Positions 45,187 to 56,004 of a stretch of DNA of 64,000 nt are shown here, piece after piece. The DNA is taken from the NCBI GenBank assembly GCA_032717465.1, contig CM064655.1:13125652-13189651 (forward strand), given 5' to 3'. The DNA comes from Coenobita brevimanus. Lineage: Eukaryota > Arthropoda > Malacostraca > Decapoda > Coenobitidae. Within the stretch, counting starts at the first letter, position 1, and the number at the start of each line of letters is the position of its first letter. A program made the position numbers and the translations under genes. A model generated the notes under the pieces. The model did not search any database, was not told the origin of the DNA, and worked only from the letters and a program-made list of their open reading frames with translations.

Positions 45187-45746
45187 AAGAAAAATTAAAT
45201 AAACTTCACGAATGGAGCAATAAATGACATATGGAATTCACTGTAGACAAGTGCCATGTAATTAAGTTTGGTATAAGTGAAAATTGGAATTATAGTATAA
45301 GTTAGGAAGTTCAGCCCTACACAGATCGGAAACGGAGAAGGACCTAGGTGTGATTATCAGTAACATACTATCTCCAGCTGACCACATCAGTGAGAAGGTA
45401 CGTAATATGTATACACTGCTTGCAAATATGAGAATACCATTAACATCTATAAATGAAGACATGCTGAGAAAGATAATAACATGATTCGTCAGACCAAACC
45501 TGGAGTATGCATCAGTAGTCTGGAATCATCATCTCAAAAAACACATAGATAAGACCGAAAAAGTACAAAGGGCAGCTACAAGATGGGTACCAAGCTCAAG
45601 GGATCTAAGCTACGAAGAAAGACTAGAAAAACTGAATCTACCCACACTACAGGAGAGATGGAAAACATGAGACACGATTATGCTATATAACTGCATCTTG
45701 GGGAAAGAGAAAATAGACATAAATGAATATATAACCTAAGGGGAAG
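45187..45746 (+). mobile_element. CR1-like LINE fragment, right of element B
   Basis: Continues the RT with LQEKLNKLHEWSNK, HMEFTVDKCHVIKFG, and later QRAATRWVPSS and LNLPTLQERW, with stops and frameshifts. LTR D2 begins at 45747 inside its 3' part. Confidence 0.75.
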
Positions 45747-46489
45747 TGAAATATCCACCCGGCGGAGCGAGCCCGACACCACAACCCAGGAGGAGGACAT
45801 AGGGAGGTAGCCCCCCACCCCACTAAGAGATGATGGGGAGGTACTTCCGCATTCCGTGCAGGTGGGACATATATATCCCCCGTGACCCGACGCCCCTCTT
45901 CCACGCAGCCGGACCACCAGGCAGTACTCAGACTGAGTGCACTACCCTCCTATGAAGAGAGCACTCGCCAGAATCGGGGTGGGACTTGCATTCGCAAAGT
46001 CCCAAGTAGGCCCTCAAAAGCAGAGTCCACCGGATCAGCCTCTAAAAGAGGACAAGCCACTCCTGCAGCTCAGACACCTACTTCACCCCAGGGGAGCAGC
46101 AGCACAGTAGCATCCACCGGATCTACTGTAGGAGGAGCGTCCGCCAGATCTACTCCTTCTGCCACCCACCTCTAGGAGCCGACGTGTCGGACCGTCCCAC
46201 AGACGACCTTCACCAGGGCTCCCCTGGAGGGTGGCGGGCCCCATGGTGGTATCCACCAGCTCTGCCACAGGGGGAGAGACCACCGGTCATCCCCCGGCTG
46301 CACCATTCCCCAGTGGCAGGAGGGCAGCAAAGTCCACTGGACCTGCAGCAACAACCAGAAGGCCCTATGGGACTTCTCCTCCGGTCATCCCCAGGACGAG
46401 TGGTCTCCTGGCAGTGTCCACCAGACCTGTCAAGGACCATCCACTGGATCTCCCGTCACCTCTGCAACTAACCCCTGAGCGAATCCGTC

Positions 46490-46594
46490 ATGGTAGCCAT
46501 GCTGCTGACATCAAATAAACTAGCTCCACGCTACACTGGCCCCTACACAATTGTAAAGGTTCCCAACCCATACCATGTCACCATTCAGCTGTAG
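46490..46594 (+). pseudogene. Integrase GPY/F fragment inside an LTR
   Basis: 35 codons from ATG 46490 to TAG 46592-46594 include KLAPRYTGPYTIVKVPNPYH and VTIQL, which match the GPY/F module of A (RFNGPYKIVRVPNPYQVTV). It is in the sense orientation of the LTR. The piece differs from A and B, so it came from a D-family internal region. Confidence 0.7.
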
Positions 46595-47500
46595 TCCACC
46601 CTTGATGGCGGCCTCCTCCTCAGGCAAGACTGCAGCCCTGGACAACTGTGGACACCATGCAATGCAGCCCCTGACACCCACAGCAGCTGCCGGATTACCA
46701 CAGGGAGGGCGGCCACAGCCAACCGCTGACGGCCTTCTCCTCCAGGCAAGACTGCAGCCCCAGGACAACGAAGGGCATCCGGCGGCTGGCCCCAGGCCTG
46801 GACCAGCCCAGGACTCCCACCTCAGCCAAGGGCAGGCACCATACCAAGCACCTCCTAGCCCTGTTTGGCCCCAGCCCAGAAGGCCACCACACTCCCAGGG
46901 CCCCCACCAGGAAAGGGCCACCCATCACTCCACCCTTCAGCTGGACTCGGACCCCAGACCATGCCGTACAAAACTTGCACCGGGAACACACCCCGGACAG
47001 TGCTGCTCCCACACCGGGCTGCAACCTGCGGCTACCTGTGTTGTAGCCCTGGGCGTGCCCCTCTCTCATCCACCAACAACCGGCCTACACTGCGAGTTCT
47101 GGTGCTACAGCCTATGTGTGAACCCCTCCCCCCTTGCCTAGAGTGTCACATCCCTGTGTACCTTAGATTTGTACCAGACCCCTGCATGATTCCCCTGAGT
47201 GCATGCCCTTGTGTGTGGCCCCCCCTTGCCCCATAGGTAACACCCACACTCCCCTGTGTAGTGTCCCCGACCCCACACGTGCGCATTGCGACCCCTATGC
47301 CTTACGAGTGGTGACATACAGTGGCCCAGTGCAGTGGAATATCCACTGAGAGATCCAAATACGTCCATGTAATGTACAATCGTGATATACCTGATCGTGA
47401 ATATATTTCAGTGTAGGAGACCATCACTGGGTGTCGAGTGTGTTGTTCCCTCCCTGTGCAATACATACCTGACCTGACTCTGTGTTCTATGCATTGTAAT

Positions 47501-49438
47501 TAAAATGCAGTATAATGTCATTGAGGGCAACTCAACACCCCAAGAAGGAGCCCATCATGGAGCATATACAGCACGCCTGGACTCCGGGGGACAAGGACAT
47601 AAGTCTGCCCGAGCCGTGTGCCCCTATGACCCTGAGCTTGCCTGCTGCCACCATAGCAGGAATACGAGACTATCTCCCAGGCGAGTAGACCACCAACAAC
47701 CACGGGGTGGAGCCGTTACTCCAGCTCCAGTCAGCACCCCTGAGACGGAAGGTAGCCACTCAACCCTCCTACAGGAGACAGCCTGCAGGGGCTCTGGAGG
47801 CAAACAGGAGACGGCCTGTAGCCGCTCCTGCCTTTGTCAGGAGACTGCCAGACGCCACTCTGAAGGTGCCCCTAATGAGACGGTCCGTAGCCACTCAACC
47901 CTCCTTCAGGAGACGGCCTGCAGCCACTCTGGAGGTAACCAGGAGACGGCCGGTAGCCGCTCTGAAGGTGCCTCTCAAGAGACAGCCTGTAGCCGCTCGA
48001 CCCTTCTACAGGAGATGGCTGGTAGCTGCTCCCGCCTTCGTCAGGAGACAGCCGGTAGCCGCTCTGAAGGTGCCCCTCGAGAGACGGCCTGTAGCAGCTC
48101 AACCCTCCTACAGGAGACAGCCTGCAGCCGCTCTGGAAGTAACCAGGAGATGGCCAGTAGCTGCTCCTGGCTTTGTCAGGAGACGCCCGGTAGTCACTCC
48201 CTCCCCCAGGCCACGGCCAGTAGCCTAGTGACAGCCAGTAACCGCACCCCAAGAAGGCCACAGCCAGTAGCCGGGCCCTATGGTAGGAGACGTCCGGTGG
48301 CCGCTCCTCCGTCAGGTGCTGACTCCTGCCCACCAACCTACGACCCAGAGGTAGCCCCCAGCCTGGAGGAGTACTGAAGAGGCCCCGTAACTACCACCGG
48401 TCTCTTCTTCTGCAGCCAGATCCTGAGAGGACTTACCTGATGGGCCCCGACGTAAGCCGATGTCGCAGCCCCCTCCTGATGGCATCCCCGAACACCGGGG
48501 ATCGCAGCCCTTGGGATCTCCAGACTGCCCCAAGGACCCTCGGGCGCGACCTCCTTATACCCAGACGCCAGAGATCTTCGTCCTCCGTCAGGCACCTGAG
48601 CAAGAAGTTCAGGCAGCTATTTGCCCCCAGCCCTGAGAGTCAGACTCCCGCCCCAAGCCCCGAAAGCGTGAGACCCTTCACCACCAGCAGCCCCGGATGA
48701 GAGAGGACGCCCCTATGCGTGATTCCGTGGCCCCTGAACACAGAGGCCCCCAGCAGAACCCAGCCCCGCCAGTAGTGAGGCTGAGTCACCTCCGCTGCCC
48801 TTGTACCTGATCGCCACGACACCCGAAAGGAGTGACAGTGAAAGCACAGTGTCCATGACATAGTGAAGTAAAGGCAGAACTGTGAATTAACAGTAAAAAG
48901 TGAGAAAAGCATCAGTGACAATATAAAAGAGTGGTGGAATAAGCAAGGTAACAGTGAAACAGTGAACATGGCAAGGCAGTGATATACGGGTCTATCACAG
49001 TGAACACGCTACCAAATCGTAACGCCGCACCACACTAAGATCATGCGCAGGCCCCAGTGTTAAAGTAATAATTATCCACGGTGAGATAGTGCCACTCATT
49101 TCCACCAATATATAGAACTTGGACTTTCTGCAGTAATAGTGCATAACCCCTCTGCCCTAAGTGCTATTTATCTTACCCGATCTTGTCCTGAGTAAATTCC
49201 TGCGCGATTCTACCAACCCATATCTAGGGCTAAGAATTATAATTGTCTAATATACCTGTAATTGTGGCATCTACCCGTTCCGTTGTAGAATTTAGTAATA
49301 CACATGTAAGATTGTTGCCTTGAGTTTTTGTGTCCTGCCTTCCTCCTATTTGTCTAACCTCAAGTCTAGAAAGGGAACTCTGCTACACACTAGGCATTAG
49401 AGGGACGGGAAGCCGACCCTAGAACACCTAGCATTACA
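47501..49438 (+). mobile_element. Solo LTR E (1938 bp) inserted in D2
   Basis: Starts TAAAATGCAGTATAATG and ends CACCTAGCATTACA, with GTAAT on both sides (47496-47500, 49439-49443). It shares the TAAAATRC...CATTACA ends with A and B. It carries a GC-rich tandem array and has no internal genes. Confidence 0.82.
47755..48250 (+). repeat. Higher-order tandem array in LTR E
   Basis: About 14 subunits of 30, 33 or 39 bp begin with (agg)agacRgcc, then GTAGCCGCTC-like words. Four subunit types (33, 33, 39, 30 bp) recur in blocks of about 135 bp, with one block missing a subunit. All lengths are multiples of three, so frames stay open. Confidence 0.8.
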
Positions 49439-49887
49439 GTAATATATAGTGTCTCGTGTTATATTGCGTTTGTACCACATAGGTGTATCGTATTGTGATA
49501 TACAGTGTCTTGTGTTATATTGCGTTCATACCACGCGTGTATTGTATTGTGATATACCGTGTCGTGTTATACTGCGTTCAAGCCCCTATGTGCCTTGTAC
49601 TGTGATATATATAGTGTCGTGAGTCATACTGTGTTCGGGCCACCTGTGTGTATTGTATTGTGATATATAATGTAGTTGTGTTTTATACTGTATTGTGTCA
49701 TAAAGTGTACTTGTATTTTATACAGGATTGTCCATGTACTTGTGTGTGAACAGTTGTACTCTGTTTGTAAGGTAATATACGTGTAGATCTGGTTAGCCTG
49801 TGTTTGAGCCCTATCCTTGTCTGTATACTCTAGCCTGGTCCAGAATAAAGAACCCAAGAAGCTGGGCGCAGAATACGTTGTATAACA

Positions 49888-51670
49888 TTCCCTGTGACAA
49901 TTACGTTAAAAAAATTCTAGATCTCTTGCATCTCAACCAGTACCAGTGCATACTGTACCCACAGCTCTGAATGACCACGTGGTGTGTCACCAGGTATCAG
50001 CAATTTTGTCGAGGAGCATGGCCAGCCACCATCGACCTGAAGGACTGTGTGTGCACATTCCCACCCACTCATTTTCAAAAGCACATCAGCGTCACAGAGG
50101 AAAAAACTACCAGTTTACATTGATGCAGCTTTAGCACAGCCACTCAAATCTTTCCCAAAGCTGCAGTTGTGGTTTAGATGGAACTCATCGAAGGAATTTA
50201 AAATTCTAGTGGCTGATAGTCTCCATATCATGACAGATGGCTGATCACTGTGAAGACTGAGGATAATGACAACCTCTTGGTTGAGACTTGTCAATTCAAA
50301 AAGCCCACTGCTCAATCCCACCCAGATCCTAGATTGGGCTGAATACCCCTGGGACATGGAAACATGTCAGTTTTCCAACTATAAAAGCATTGCCCTCAGG
50401 GGACACAGCAAATGGGGTCCAGATAAAACTGGAAGGCACTGTTGGACTGTAGCTTATGTCTTGCCTGTAGGCAGATTCGATCACGAATGACTAGTGACAA
50501 AGGGAAATATGGATGTTCCCCTTGCCAGTCCTAGTAAATCTGGTAGACTTATTGCAATAGTGGGTTGAAGACAATACCACAGCTACTGTGCCTTGAATGC
50601 AACCCATCAGACATTACAATACTTTCTCCACAGATGCCTCCTAGGAGGGCTAGGACTACCTTTTGTCCCAGGGCCACAAAAGGGCATAGGGATGGACTTT
50701 ATTCAATGCTGCCTAGCATTACATTGTAAAGTAGCTGCTTGTGATGCTCCTCCTCCGACTCCTATTTTTCCAGCATTCTTGACATGATATACGACATGAC
50801 ATTAATTGCATGCACAAACCACAAATGCCTTCCAGCCTTTTATTGACTATGAAAGATATCTTAAAATGCCCTAGCTATAGGGACCAACTGGCAACTTGCA
50901 GGGGACACAGCAAAGGGCATAAAGGACGATTCTTGCATTGTCTGCCATAAGAATGGGCAAGCGTCCAACATGAATTCCAGTAGTCCAGCACCCCTTGCAC
51001 AGACTGTATCTTGGGAGAACACTGGAGGCAGGCCTAGCAATAGCCATCTCTTTTCCAGTCCAAAACACTACAAAATAAACATAAAAACCAGGCACAATAA
51101 CTCATATAAAAAATACAAAACAAGACTATAATAAAAACTCCCCCCTCCCCCCCTAAAAAAAAAAAAAAAAAGTTGAAAGAGCAGAGAATTCTACACTATG
51201 TTTGGGAAACAAAGCGAGCAATGCATGGCTACCAGAGGAATGAATATGAGCACAATGAAAAAGGAGGCCATGACCAAAATGGAATGGTGAACCCACCCCA
51301 ACTAAGCAAGCTAAACAAGAGGGAAGGAGGGAAAGGGAAGGGGGAGGGGGGACTGAAGAAACTGGGAAGAAAAGCAAAGGAAATAAAAGTGACTACAGTG
51401 ACCCAACACACTCGTTAACACATAAGAGACTCATGTAGAGGCTACACAGACCATAAAGTAAAGCTGAATAATCTGGTGGGATGACAGGCAGTGTCCAAAA
51501 CAAAATACAGTGACAAATACACTAAACAAAACAAGATCAGTGAGGCTAATTGTGTGTGGGTAGTCATTCTAAGAAAATGATATCCAAGACAAAAAGACTT
51601 GTGTTGCATATGAATGCCTTGCCTAATGGTACTATTATACTCCTAAGTGTGAAGATTTACTAGCTATTTA
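49888..51670. other. No gene seen
   Basis: Moderate composition. No convincing coding similarity, LTR or TIR ends; short open stretches look random. An A-run lies at 51155-51172. Confidence 0.5.
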
Positions 51671-51965
51671 TCCTTTTTTTTTTTTTTTTTTTTTTTTACC
51701 CATTAGAAGCACAGAGGCCTAGTTCTACATTACACAGTCCTGACATTTAAGACAAGGGTGACCAGCACAGTTCTTCCTTGAGTGGTGGACTGTGAACAAT
51801 GAACCCCTCAAATGGAAAAGAGAAAACCTTACAGGTTCCATCTGGTTGAAGCATCTTAACCTCTAGACCACCTGGCATCCATCTGGTTACAACCCAACAA
51901 AGTAAATGATTTCCTGGGTTACAGGAACCTATCTGGTATGTTACCAAGAGTAAAGTTACCTGAAG
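51671..51965 (-). mobile_element. tRNA-derived SINE with poly-A tail
   Basis: On the minus strand: a diverged hairpin head, A-box TGGTCTAGAGGTTAAG near 51860-51875, a body related to the SINE at 60385 (ttaaatgtcaggact), and a 27-base A tail (T-run 51671-51697). Confidence 0.7.
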
Positions 51966-52004
51966 ACCGTATTACACTGAGTAAATGAATGGTGGGTACT
52001 TCCA

Positions 52005-52130
52005 CCTACCATGTCATTGTGGCTTAGTGGGGAAGGTGTGAGCTTATCAGGCAGGCTTTGGCTTACAGTCTTGGTGAGGGCATCTGAAGAGAGGATTTAC
52101 ACCAATGGGTTTTTCAAGTGTTAGGTCAAT
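52005..52130 (+). mobile_element. Second tRNA-like SINE head
   Basis: TGGCTTAGTGGGGAAGG at 52020 is a good A-box, with ggcttacagtctt near 52067 as a weak B-box. No cloverleaf could be built, so it is a SINE head rather than a tRNA gene. Confidence 0.45.
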
Positions 52131-52184
52131 GTTTTCATTCAACATCACAGTGATTTTCCTTTCTGTCAGTGATTAGATTAAAGG

Positions 52185-52768
52185 CAGTGGTGGGCATTAA
52201 TGCCTAAATCGTTAATCCATTAATAACGGAGCTATTTTTTTTTAATGTTACTCCGTTAATATTTTTTTAAGTTAGCGGATTATCATTAACCTATTAACAT
52301 TTCTGTGATTTCCGTCAATCTGTTATTTATTTTCTGTTACAGGTCACTTTAGGTCAGAAGCATTTTAAATCGTTATTTAAATTGTCAAATCGATAATGTC
52401 ATAGTGACTCTAAGCCAACAGAACTTTGGACTGTGTCGTTTGCATTTCTATTAATTTTGAATTCTAACTGTACTGTATTTTAAAAATATCTTGCAGGTAT
52501 TAATAAAACTTTTTCTAGCTTTATGAGTGTCTTTTATGAAGGAAAACCGAGTTTCATATGTAAGGAACAAAAATTAGCAAGCAGCAGATTAGCAGACTAT
52601 AAAATTAGTGATTAGCCAAGTTAATGTTTTAAAAAACTAGCAGATGAATGGATTAATGGTTAACTTCCGTTAATTTAACAGCGGAATTAGCAGATTAACT
52701 TTAACAGAGCTACTTCACGGATTAACGGTTAACAGAGCTAACATTTTTCATTAACTTGCCCACCACTG
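52185..52768. mobile_element. hAT-type MITE, 584 bp
   Basis: CAGTGGTGGGCA at the left and its exact complement at the right end, with a perfect 8-bp duplication ATTAAAGG (52177-52184, 52769-52776). The 8-bp target and CAGTGGTGGGCA ends are typical of hAT elements. The interior is rich in ttaacgg words in both orientations and has no transposase. Confidence 0.9.
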
Positions 52769-52779
52769 ATTAAAGGGGA

Positions 52780-53001
52780 GCCTAGCCAAGGCATAATATT
52801 GGATACTTATTTGTAGCTATTCAGGCACTAAATCTGAAGAGATGAGACAAAAATTAGATTTGTAATATACGACCCTTCATCAGTCATCACAAGCCCACCT
52901 TGGTTTTTATAACTGTAGACATGACCCTCTCATAACCCAGTTCATATATACTGGTATACTGAAAAATTATATGGACATCACACACCAATCTGCATTAAGT
53001 A
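52780..53001. other. No gene seen
   Basis: Short AT-rich spacer between the hAT MITE and the Tigger-like element. Confidence 0.5.
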
Positions 53002-53259
53002 CAGCAACACCTTGATATATGATACCCCTAGATGCAATACCACGGCTTAATGATGGGGGTAGATATACCACCATACCCCGCCCAACGATGGCCAAACCCT
53101 GGTTTAATAATGGGTTTTTATTTTTTACCAATTTTGATTATATTTTAGACTAAAATTGTGTGTTAAGGTTGATTTATAAACTATTTTTAGACACAGATTA
53201 ATGTGTTTTAGCCTTTTATGCCAGAAGGGGATTGGTGACAGATAATACCCTCTTAAGGC

Positions 53260-55661
53260 ACAAAATGATCCACAGGTATACATGGCGAGTGATGAGAAGG
53301 GTGGGTGGTGAATTGAATGAAAGGAAGGCAATGACTGATTATGTGTGTGTGGATGAAAGGATGCGAAGATGTGTAATGGCTGCAAGAGCTTATAGAGACT
53401 GGGGGAGTGGAATCAAGGTCCAAGTAAAACGGAGAAACAGAAGAAGGGAAGGACGGGAGGAGAGAGTAGATGCAAGGAGAGTGGAAAGGTTACAAAATGA
53501 TGAGAAAAAGGTAGAATATAAGAGTGAAGTGGAGGAACAACTGGGTAAATATGAACTGGAGCAGATGGGGGACGTAGAAGGTGTGTGCAAGACATTCACA
53601 GAAGAAATATGTGCAGCATATGAGGTGGTGTGTGGGTTGAAGGGAAGACGAAAGGGGATGCAAGGAACAACATGGTGAAATGAAGAGGTGAGACAGGCTG
53701 TGGCACAAAAAAAGAAGGCATATTATGAATGGATGAGAAATAGGGGTATGGAAGAAGTTGAGAGACTGAAAAGAGAGTTATATGTAGAATGGAAAAGAGA
53801 GGTGAAAAGATTAGTATGAGAGAGTATGAAGGGAGTGGATGAGGAATTTGGAAGGAATTCGAGTGTAAATGGAGGAAATGTAAGAAAATGTTCTGGAAAG
53901 AGGTAAAGAGAGTTAGACAGGGTGGCAATGAAGTTAGTAGGGGAGTAAAAGATAAAAATGGTATATTACTAGTGGAGAAGGGAGGAAAAGTGAGCAAATG
54001 GAGAGAACACTTTAAGGAATTGTTGAACATATAGAATGAAAGTAATGCAAGTATAAGTGGCTGGGGAATGGCTGGGAGAGGGAGGGAGGTGAGAAGACAG
54101 GAAGGAGTCACTAGGATGGAAGTTGTGGAAACAATGAAGAAAGTCAAAATGGGGAAAGCCTCAGGAATTGATGGAGTGTGTGGTGAAATATGAAGCATGG
54201 GGGAGAGATAGTAGGAGAATGGATGTGGAAGATGTGCAGATTGGCCTGGGAGGAAGGTAGAGTCCCAGAGGATTGGAAGTCATGTATAATTATTCCCCTG
54301 TACAAAGAAAAAGGGGAAAAAGTAGTGCGTGGTAATCATGGGGGCATTTGTCCTCTTAGTGTAATATGAAAAGTATATGGTAGGATACTTACTGACAGAA
54401 TTAGGGAAACAACAGAGGAATTAGTTGGAGAAGAACAGGGAGGCTTTAGGAAGGGAAGAGGTTGTGTAGATCAGACATTCATTCTTAGATCTTTAGTTGA
54501 AAAGTTTCTAGGGAAGGGAAAGAAATTGTATGCAGCCTTCATGGGTTAGGAGAAAGCATATGACAGGGTGGTTAGGCAAGGATTGTGCAAAGTATTAAGA
54601 ATATATGGAGTAGATGGGAAGCTGCTGAATGCCGTGAAGAGTATGTATGAGGGTGCTAAGGCTGCAGTGCATGTGGATAGTGAAATGAGTGAATTTTTCT
54701 ATTTGAAGGTTGGGTTCAAACAAGAATGTGTCATGTCTCCATGGTTGTTCAATCTGTACATGGATGGGGTTATAGAAGAGATACAAGGTAGGGCAGTGGA
54801 TGTTGAAGTGGCCCTAATGAGAGAAGGTAGTGTTTGGAAACTCCCTGTACTGTTGTTTGCAGATGATATTGTGTTGTTAAGTGAAGACAAAGGGGAGCTG
54901 CAAGGCTTAGTGGATGAGTTTGGGAGAGTGTGTAAGAAACGGAATCTAAAGGTGAATGTAGGGAAGAGTAAAGTGATGGTCTTCGAGAGAAGTGAAGTCA
55001 GTGAATGTACAGTGAGGTTGGATGATAAGGAAATGGAAAATGTGAGTAAGTTTAAGTACTTGGGGAGTGTGAGGAGTATGGATGGAAGTTTGGAGGGTGA
55101 AGTGCTTGAAAGGGTACAGCAAGGAAGAAAGGTTGCTGGTTCCTTGAAAGCAGTGATCAGAAGCAGGGAAGTGAGCATGGAAGTGAAAAAGCTACTACAT
55201 GACTATTGTGATACCAACTCTAACACATGGAAGTGAAGCTTGGACGTTGTTGGAGGGACACAAGTCAAGAGTGAGAGCTGTGGAAATGAGTTATTTGAGT
55301 GGAGCATGTGGAGTCACATAGAGAGACAAACTGAGAAATGAGGATGTGAAGGAGCATTGTGGTGTGGATATGGATGTGACAGGAAGCGTTAGGAGAAGCA
55401 CAATGAAGTGGTTTTGCCATGTGGAGAGGATGAAGAGTGAGAGACTGACAAGGAGAGTGAATGTGAGTGAGGTGGAGGGGGAGAGGGGGAGGGGGAGGTC
55501 AAGGATGAGATGGAGGGATGGAGTGGGGAAGTATATGAGAAAGCGGGGTGTGAGTTGAGTGCAGGACGGTGAAATGGCGGGGGACAGGGCGACATGAAGG
55601 TGATTTGTTTGTGGCCACCCTGTATGGGATTAAGGCGTCTGGCAATAGATAGATAGACAGA
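53260..55661 (+). mobile_element. RTE-like LINE, 5'-truncated and decayed
   Basis: It starts in the last part of the endonuclease (MIHRYTW, about 53269) and runs through linker, RT and tail to a 3' end gtggccaccctgtatgggat, taaggcgtctggcaa and (GATA)n at 55645-55661. Many stops and frameshifts are present. Its 3' tail is shared with the SINEs at 5520-5745 and 20503-20640. Confidence 0.85.
53269..55558 (+). pseudogene. LINE endonuclease/RT pseudogene
   Basis: The endonuclease end and linker lie at 53269-53678 (MIHRYTWRVMRRVGG, DYVCVDERMRR). GKASGIDG opens the RT near 54155. The best preserved RT piece is 54568-55236, with KQECVMSPWLFNLYMDGV (motif B) and LLFADDIVLLSED (box C, FADD kept). The tail WFCHVERMKSERL and the GRGRSRMRWRDGVGKYM region end at 55558. 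Motif A is damaged (stop in place of D-LE: MG-stop-EKAYDRV). It is related to, but clearly diverged from, the intact LINE at 20761. Confidence 0.85.
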
Positions 55662-56004
55662 TGAACATAGGTGGGGTGAACATTGTCATTTTGGGGTACA
55701 GTTAACTAAGCTTGACTTTTTCTAGACTCATATTTGATGATTTTCAGATTTTATTTATTGGTTTTAGTGAGTTATTTACAGGTGTTAGGCTTAGGTCAGC
55801 TTCCTTGACAGCTGTTAGGCCATTTAGATTGGCTTTAAATTTGTTTTGGGGCTCATTTGGGTGGATTTTGGGCTTGGTTGGGGGGAAACCCAAGGCTGGT
55901 AAATGCTCCATGTTACATGTTAAAAGTACCTTGATATATGATACCCCGCCTAACGATGGGGTTTTACCTAACCAATTACATCATCAAACCAGGGTATGCC
56001 TGTA

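Larger units (their letters stand above)
45747..49887 (+). mobile_element. LTR D2, chimeric, interrupted by LTR E
   Basis: Starts TGAAATATCCACCCGGCGG and ends ATACGTTGTATAACA like D1, with AATAAA at 49844. Without E it is about 2.2 kb. Compared with D1, about 370 bp (24320-24690 equivalent) is replaced by a 105-bp pol segment (46490-46594). No matching target duplication is seen at its ends. Confidence 0.75.
53002..56002. mobile_element. Tigger-like element split by an RTE-like LINE
   Basis: The left end CAGCAACACCTTGATATATG after TA (53000-53001) and the inverted right end CAGGCATACCCTGGTTTGAT before TA (56003-56004) match in a Tigger-like pattern. The word ccttgatatatgatacccc occurs again at 55931, near the right end. 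Without the LINE the element is about 0.6 kb and non-coding. Confidence 0.6.

Noticed and set aside
47505..48377. 290-codon Glu-Thr-Ser-rich frame in LTR E
   Set aside because: Other frames on both strands are open too, because the repeat units are multiples of three and stop-poor. Kept only as a repeat observation.
52005..52130. True tRNA gene
   Set aside because: An A-box-like word is present, but no acceptor stem or anticodon arm could be paired; a SINE head fits better.
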